DNA of 64,000 bases from JACVRW01 sp963819115 (GTDB lineage: Bacteria > Actinomycetota > Thermoleophilia > Solirubrobacterales > Thermoleophilaceae). This document shows positions 60,111-64,000 of the stretch, piece by piece. Each line of letters starts with the position of its first letter. The stretch's first letter is position 1. A program made the translations under genes and the position numbers. The notes beneath the pieces were generated by a model, which worked only from the letters and a program-made list of their open reading frames with translations, searched no databases and was not told where the DNA came from. The stretch lies in the NCBI GenBank assembly GCA_963819115.1, contig CAWFUR010000010.1, positions 1 through 64,000 of the forward strand, written 5' to 3'.

Positions 60111-60763
60111 TGCACGCAAGAGGACCAAACGCCGGGCCGTCAAAACCTCTTGGCCAGGTGCCGGCAACTGACGACGAGATCAAGGAGAAGTACCTCGAGC
60201 GGGCCATCCGCGAGCTGAACCAGCTCACACGGGCCGTGCAGGAGTGCGATCACTGCCCCCGGGGGAACCTCATGCCCGTGCTCGGCTCGGGCCACCCCCA
60301 GGCCGACATCTTCCTCCTCAAGTTCGCTCCCGTGAACTCCGAGGTCGAGGAGGGCGTGGCCTTCTACGGCCGGGCCGGTAGCGCGCTGATGAAGAGCTTC
60401 AAGCGCCTCGGCATCGATCCCCTCACCGTGTACGGCACGGTGTTCGTGAAGTGCCCGGTGGAGAACACCGACCTCTCGTCGCCGGAGTGCCGCGCCCGCG
60501 TGCTGGACGAGCTGGCCGTGGTGCAGCCCCGCATCGTGGTGGTGATGGGAGAGGAGGCGCTCGAGGAGCTCAACGCGCTGAGTGTGCCCCTCGCCGCCGA
60601 GGTGGACGCAAGTCCCGGCGAGATCCAGCGCCTGACCCCGGCCTGCGACGTGCTCTACGTACCCGACATCGACCGCTCACTGGACGACGAGCAGTTCAAG
60701 CGCGAGTTCTGGCGGGCCTTCCGCTCGCTCGGCGACTGGTACGCCGACTTCCCGCCGTACTGA
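60107..60763 (+). CDS. Uracil-DNA glycosylase family 4-like protein, degenerate active site
   Basis: A 218-aa protein with the UDG-4 plan: four Cys likely for a 4Fe-4S cluster (Cys47, 50, 116, 128), the F-Y-G-R-A-G-S segment at 86-92, and VQPRIVVVMGEEAL. The catalytic motif GEAPG is LKFAP here (residues 71-75), and the late HP-S/A motif is TPACD. It therefore may not excise uracil. The start ATGATG overlaps the fusion gene stop. Confidence 0.7.
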   Translation: MMHARGPNAGPSKPLGQVPATDDEIKEKYLERAIRELNQLTRAVQECDHCPRGNLMPVLGSGHPQADIFLLKFAPVNSEVEEGVAFYGRAGSALMKSFKRLGIDPLTVYGTVFVKCPVENTDLSSPECRARVLDELAVVQPRIVVVMGEEALEELNALSVPLAAEVDASPGEIQRLTPACDVLYVPDIDRSLDDEQFKREFWRAFRSLGDWYADFPPY

Positions 60764-60813
60764 GGGCTCCCGCGGAGGAGTACCCTCGGTCGTAGTCGAG
60801 AGGGAGGTCCGTG

Positions 60814-61257
60814 ATGGCCGAGAAGGCCAGAGTCCTTGTCGTGGCCAACAGGACGGCCGAATCGCCCGAGCTGCTTGATGCGCTCCAGAGGCGCGCCGTG
60901 CACGGGCCCTGCGAGTTCACCCTGCTGGTGCCCGCCACGCCGCACGGCATCGCCTGGGCGGCCGACATGCACGGTGCCGGCGGAGAGGCGGCCGAGCACC
61001 GCGACGCGTTCGTGGCCGAGCTGCGGGGCGAGGGGCTCGACGTCCGCGACGCCCAGGTCGGCGACTGCGACCCTCTGGCCGCGGTTCAGGACGCGTGCAA
61101 CTTCGCCGACTACGACGAGCTGATCGTGTCCACGCTCCCGCTGCGGGTGTCGAAGTGGCTGCGGTTGGACCTGCCGCGCAAGGCCCGCGCCGCCACCGGG
61201 CTGCCGGTGCAGCACGTGGTGGGATCCGACCGGAAGGTCCCGGTCAGGTCGTCGTAG
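60814..61257 (+). CDS. Universal stress protein-like (USP-fold) protein
   Basis: A 147-aa alpha-beta protein (VLVVANRTAESPELLDALQRRA, FTLLVPATP, YDELIVSTLPLRVSKWLRLDLPRK) with the Rossmann-like USP fold. The ATP-binding G-x2-G-x9-G motif is not evident. GGGAGG precedes the ATG at 60814; a GTG directly ahead could also start it. The 3' end overlaps the convergent methyltransferase gene by 14 bp. Confidence 0.75.
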   Translation: MAEKARVLVVANRTAESPELLDALQRRAVHGPCEFTLLVPATPHGIAWAADMHGAGGEAAEHRDAFVAELRGEGLDVRDAQVGDCDPLAAVQDACNFADYDELIVSTLPLRVSKWLRLDLPRKARAATGLPVQHVVGSDRKVPVRSS

Positions 61258-62605
61258 GAGCCGGCTCGGCCGTGCGCTCCAGCAGGGCCACGCACTCGAT
61301 GTGCGGGGTCTGCGGGAACATGTCCACCGGGCGCACGGTACGGAGCTCGTAGCCCGCGTCCACGATCTGGCGGGCGTTCGGCGCCAGCGTGGTGGGGTTG
61401 CAGGAGACGTAGACGATCCGCTTCGCCTCCGCCTCCAGGATGCGCCGCACGACTTTCTGCGACAGCCCGGCCCGGGGCGGGTCCACCACCACCACGTCGG
61501 GGCGCCCGGACCGCTCCAGCAGCGGCCGCATCGCCGTGCGCACGTCGCCGGCGAAGAACTGGGCGTTGTCCACCCCGTTCAGGCGCGCGTTGTCGATCGC
61601 GTCCGCCACCGCCTCCTCCACCAGCTCCACGCCCCAGACCTCCCTGGCCTCGAGCGCGAGCACGAGAGCGATGGTGCCGATTCCGCAGAAGAGGTCCACC
61701 ACCCGCTCGCGGCCGGTCGGCGCGGCCAGCTCGGCCGCGATCGCGTACAGGCGCTCCGCCATCTCGGTGTTGGTCTGGAAGAAGGCGTCGGGGGAGATGC
61801 GGAGTCGCAGGCCGGAGATCTCCTCCTCGAGCTTCTCCTCGCCCTTGAGCACCTTCGTCTCACCGTCGCGTGTGGTCTCCGCCACTCCGGAGGCTCTAGT
61901 CCAGAGCACGGAGTCGGCCGGCATCTCCGCGGCCAGCGCATCGGCGCGGAAGTCTCCGGGGCTCGTGACGACGCGCGCCTGGAGCTGGCCCGTGCGCCTG
62001 CCCTCTCGCACCACCAGGTTCCGCAGGAGGCCGCTCTGATCGCGGCGGTTCCAGGTGGAGAGTCCCTCGGCCCGACACCAGGCCTTGACCGACTCCCGCA
62101 GGGCGTCCACCCGCTCGGAGGCCAGCACGTCGCTGGACACGTCGTCGATCAGGTCCCAGCGGCCCGCGCGGTGGAAACCCAGGACCAGCTCACCGTCCTC
62201 GTCCGTGCCGAACGAGTACTCCAGCTTGTTGCGGTACCCCTCGCGCTGCTCCGCGGCCATGATCGGCTCCACACGAGGATCGGTGAAGCCGCCGATCCGC
62301 TCCAGGGCGTCGCGCACCTGCGACTCCTTCTCGTCCAGCTGGCGCTCGTATGACAGCACCTGCCAGGGCGCGCCCGGGTGCGGCGCGGTGGACTGGATGC
62401 GGTCGGGACCCGAGGTGAGCAGCTCCACGGAGTCCGCCTCGGCGAACGAGCGCTTCGACTTCGTGACTCGTGCACGCACGGTGTCCCCCGGCACGCCGCC
62501 GCGCACGAACACCACGTACCCATCCGAGCGGGCGACGCCGGCACCGCCGTAGGCGAGCGAGTCGACCTGGAGCTCGAGCTCGTCGCCGCGTTCTGGGCGG
62601 TTCAC
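61244..62605 (-). CDS. TrmA/RlmD-family RNA (uracil-5-)-methyltransferase
   Basis: A 453-aa SAM enzyme. An N-terminal TRAM domain (LELQVDSLAYGGAGVARSDG) is followed by DLFCGIGTIAL (SAM site), VVVDPPRAGL and the catalytic Cys in VYVSCNPTTLA. The iron-sulfur Cys set of RlmD is not seen near the TRAM. It probably methylates uracil C5 in rRNA or tRNA. The start GTG overlaps the previous gene's stop as GTGA. Confidence 0.9.
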   Translation of the reverse strand: MNRPERGDELELQVDSLAYGGAGVARSDGYVVFVRGGVPGDTVRARVTKSKRSFAEADSVELLTSGPDRIQSTAPHPGAPWQVLSYERQLDEKESQVRDALERIGGFTDPRVEPIMAAEQREGYRNKLEYSFGTDEDGELVLGFHRAGRWDLIDDVSSDVLASERVDALRESVKAWCRAEGLSTWNRRDQSGLLRNLVVREGRRTGQLQARVVTSPGDFRADALAAEMPADSVLWTRASGVAETTRDGETKVLKGEEKLEEEISGLRLRISPDAFFQTNTEMAERLYAIAAELAAPTGRERVVDLFCGIGTIALVLALEAREVWGVELVEEAVADAIDNARLNGVDNAQFFAGDVRTAMRPLLERSGRPDVVVVDPPRAGLSQKVVRRILEAEAKRIVYVSCNPTTLAPNARQIVDAGYELRTVRPVDMFPQTPHIECVALLERTAEPAPTTT

Positions 62606-63405
62606 CCGAGCTTCGACTCGATGGCGTTCAGAACCGTCTTGCGGTTCGCGTTCCGGCGCTCGTAGTCGCGCACCTTGCGCAGCTCCGCCGGGGAGAGATC
62701 GGTCAGCCGGGTCTGGACCTGGGACGCGGTGAGGTCGTCGAAGGCCGTGATCGGAAAGCTCGGGCCAACGCTCGCCGCGCGTCGCAGGCGGTCCGCCTGG
62801 GCCAGCGCCGGAGACGCGGCCCGGGTGGCGCTCTTGCGTGCGCCCGAAACCTGCTTGCGCGCGTCACGCGCGGCGTCCGAGGCGGCCCGGCGCGCATCAG
62901 TGGCGCGATCGTCGATCCCCTTCTGCCCCCGTTCGAGCAACTGCTCCAGGTCGTTCAGCACGTCGTTCGTCTGTGTGCGCCCGCGCTCCACCAGCCGGGA
63001 CGCGATCCCCTGCGCGCCGTCCACTGTGACCTGGCCGCGCTCCACCGCCTCGCCGAGCACCTGCTCGATGCGATCGCGGGTGATCAGCATCATCTCCAGC
63101 GGGCGAATCAGGTTCTGCCGCAGCGCCTCGCGGAGCTCGGCAACGGTCTTGGCAGACACGTCCGCGTGCTGGGCCGGCTTCGTGGCGGCCTTCGCCGCCG
63201 TGGCCGCTCCCTTCCGGGCCTGCTGCTGGCGTCCGCGCGCCTTTCCGCCCTTGCGGGCGGCCGCGCTCCGGGTCGAGCTTGCCCGCGCCGTGCTCGGCTT
63301 CGAGGAGGCGGAGCGCGGCGCGCTCGCCTTGGTGGTCGAGCTCTTGGCCTTGGGCGTGCGGCTCGTGCCGCCGCTCTTCTTCACTGTGCTCCGTCGTTCC
63401 GCCAT
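62602..63405 (-). CDS. Protein with an H1-like basic tail and a helical core
   Basis: A 267-aa protein: residues 1-80 are rich in Lys, Ala, Ser, Arg and Thr like a histone H1 or a DNA-binding tail. Residues about 82-200 are a long helical stretch (AELREALRQNLIRPLEMMLITRDRIEQVL, DVLNDLEQLLERGQKG), phasin-like, followed by a second basic part and a C-terminal conserved LSPAELRKVRDYERRN. It may bind nucleic acid or a polymer surface. Its stop overlaps the methyltransferase start by 4 bp. Confidence 0.7.
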   Translation of the reverse strand: MAERRSTVKKSGGTSRTPKAKSSTTKASAPRSASSKPSTARASSTRSAAARKGGKARGRQQQARKGAATAAKAATKPAQHADVSAKTVAELREALRQNLIRPLEMMLITRDRIEQVLGEAVERGQVTVDGAQGIASRLVERGRTQTNDVLNDLEQLLERGQKGIDDRATDARRAASDAARDARKQVSGARKSATRAASPALAQADRLRRAASVGPSFPITAFDDLTASQVQTRLTDLSPAELRKVRDYERRNANRKTVLNAIESKLG

Positions 63406-63450
63406 GCCTGCCTTCCTCTTCCTCGGAAGAGCGTCGATTGCGTGAGGGGA

Positions 63451-64000
63451 CTATGGCATGCGGAATCGCGCCACGACGGGCGCGTGATCGGAGAGGCGGA
63501 TCCGCAATCCGCCGGGCTCGACCAGCTCGCGCTCCTCGGCCGGAAGCCGCCGCGGGTGCTCCTCCACGAGGAGACCGCGGACGAGCAGGTGATCGATGGC
63601 GGAGGGCGAGGTGGGGTCGCCGAGGGCGAAGCGCTCGCGCACGGCCGCGAAGGGAGCGGGGGTGCGTGCGGGACGCAGGTTGAGGTCGCCGCCGAGGACC
63701 AGCGGGTCGCCCGCGGCCCAGTCCACCGCGCGCTCGGCCGCGAGCTCGAGCTCGGCGGCCGCGGCGGCGGGGAGGCCGGCGCTCGCATGCAGGTTGGCCA
63801 CGCACACGGTTCCCGTGGGGAGCTCCAGCCGCGTCCACACCATGCGGCGCCGCTCTGGCCGTCGCGCGAGCTGGAGGTGCCGGACCTCGGCTAGCCGCCC
63901 GGGTGCGCGGACGAGGATCTGGTTCGACCCGCCGTCGCTCGACGCCATCAGGTCGGGGTTCCAGTCAGCGAGCCGCCACTGCACCGCGGGCACGAGGTTC
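63451..64000 (-). CDS. Endonuclease/exonuclease/phosphatase family protein (partial)
   Basis: The C-terminal part of an EEP-fold enzyme, at least 183 residues, open to the right window edge. Motifs are VCVANLHASAG, VLGGDLNLRP (D-x-N metal and catalytic site), AIDHLLVRG and LSDHAPVVARFRMP (the D-H-x-P catalytic His). The N-terminal half with the first Asn and Glu is off the window. Confidence 0.85.
   Translation of the reverse strand, partial: NLVPAVQWRLADWNPDLMASSDGGSNQILVRAPGRLAEVRHLQLARRPERRRMVWTRLELPTGTVCVANLHASAGLPAAAAAELELAAERAVDWAAGDPLVLGGDLNLRPARTPAPFAAVRERFALGDPTSPSAIDHLLVRGLLVEEHPRRLPAEERELVEPGGLRIRLSDHAPVVARFRMP

Overview
The window is 64 kb of high-GC (roughly 70 percent) actinobacterial chromosome. 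An HspR-type regulator in a dnaK operon, GTG/TTG starts, many 1-4 bp stop/start overlaps, the short PurL/PurQ/PurS system and a myo-inositol-phosphate/CDP-alcohol lipid cluster all fit Actinobacteria. A Thermoleophilia-like (Solirubrobacterales) lineage is plausible, but that is an inference.

Layout. 1-2400: an IS481-family element, frameshifted and split by an intact IS110-family element whose footprint can be read to the base. 2400-14150: mixed accessory genes: an MFS transporter, a secreted beta-propeller/beta-helix pair, a MOSC-reductase-ferredoxin fusion, a MetF-like protein, a VLRF1/baeRF protein, tRNA-Val, a cupredoxin and SnoaL-like proteins. 14151-15852: a PD40 lipoprotein, tRNA-Glu and a tRNA-Lys(UUU) interrupted by a 264-nt group I intron. 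15853-34518: mostly purine biosynthesis on the minus strand (recQ-purN-purH; purC-purS-purQ-purL with purF just downstream; GYD-purD-purE-purB), with a DUF1800-DUF1501-cupredoxin trio set between purC and purB. purM and purK are not in the window. 34651-38825: a secreted protein, a small conserved protein, clpB and a cupin. 38822-42796: a polyamine-type ABC transporter (potA-D-B-C order). 42888-49361: acyl-CoA ligase, then dnaK-grpE-dnaJ-hspR and a divergent FKBP lipoprotein. 49462-54028: two large membrane proteins, endonuclease III and an alpha/beta hydrolase. 54063-60110: PAP2, CDP-alcohol phosphotransferase, inositol-phosphate synthase, an M1 peptidase and a glycosyltransferase-PHP fusion. 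60107-64000: a UDG-like protein, a USP-like protein, a TrmA/RlmD-type methyltransferase, an H1-tailed protein and a partial EEP nuclease.

Most notable: (1) the IS110 element carries a noncoding leader in which I can pick out matches to both donor ends and to the right half of the target it occupies, as expected of a bridge RNA; (2) a group IC3-like intron lies between anticodon bases 34 and 35 of tRNA-Lys(UUU); (3) clpB and dnaK share an identical, identically spaced upstream block; (4) the IS481 transposase start is sealed in a perfect 14-bp fold-back stem; (5) ino1 sits behind a terminator that any upstream transcript must pass.
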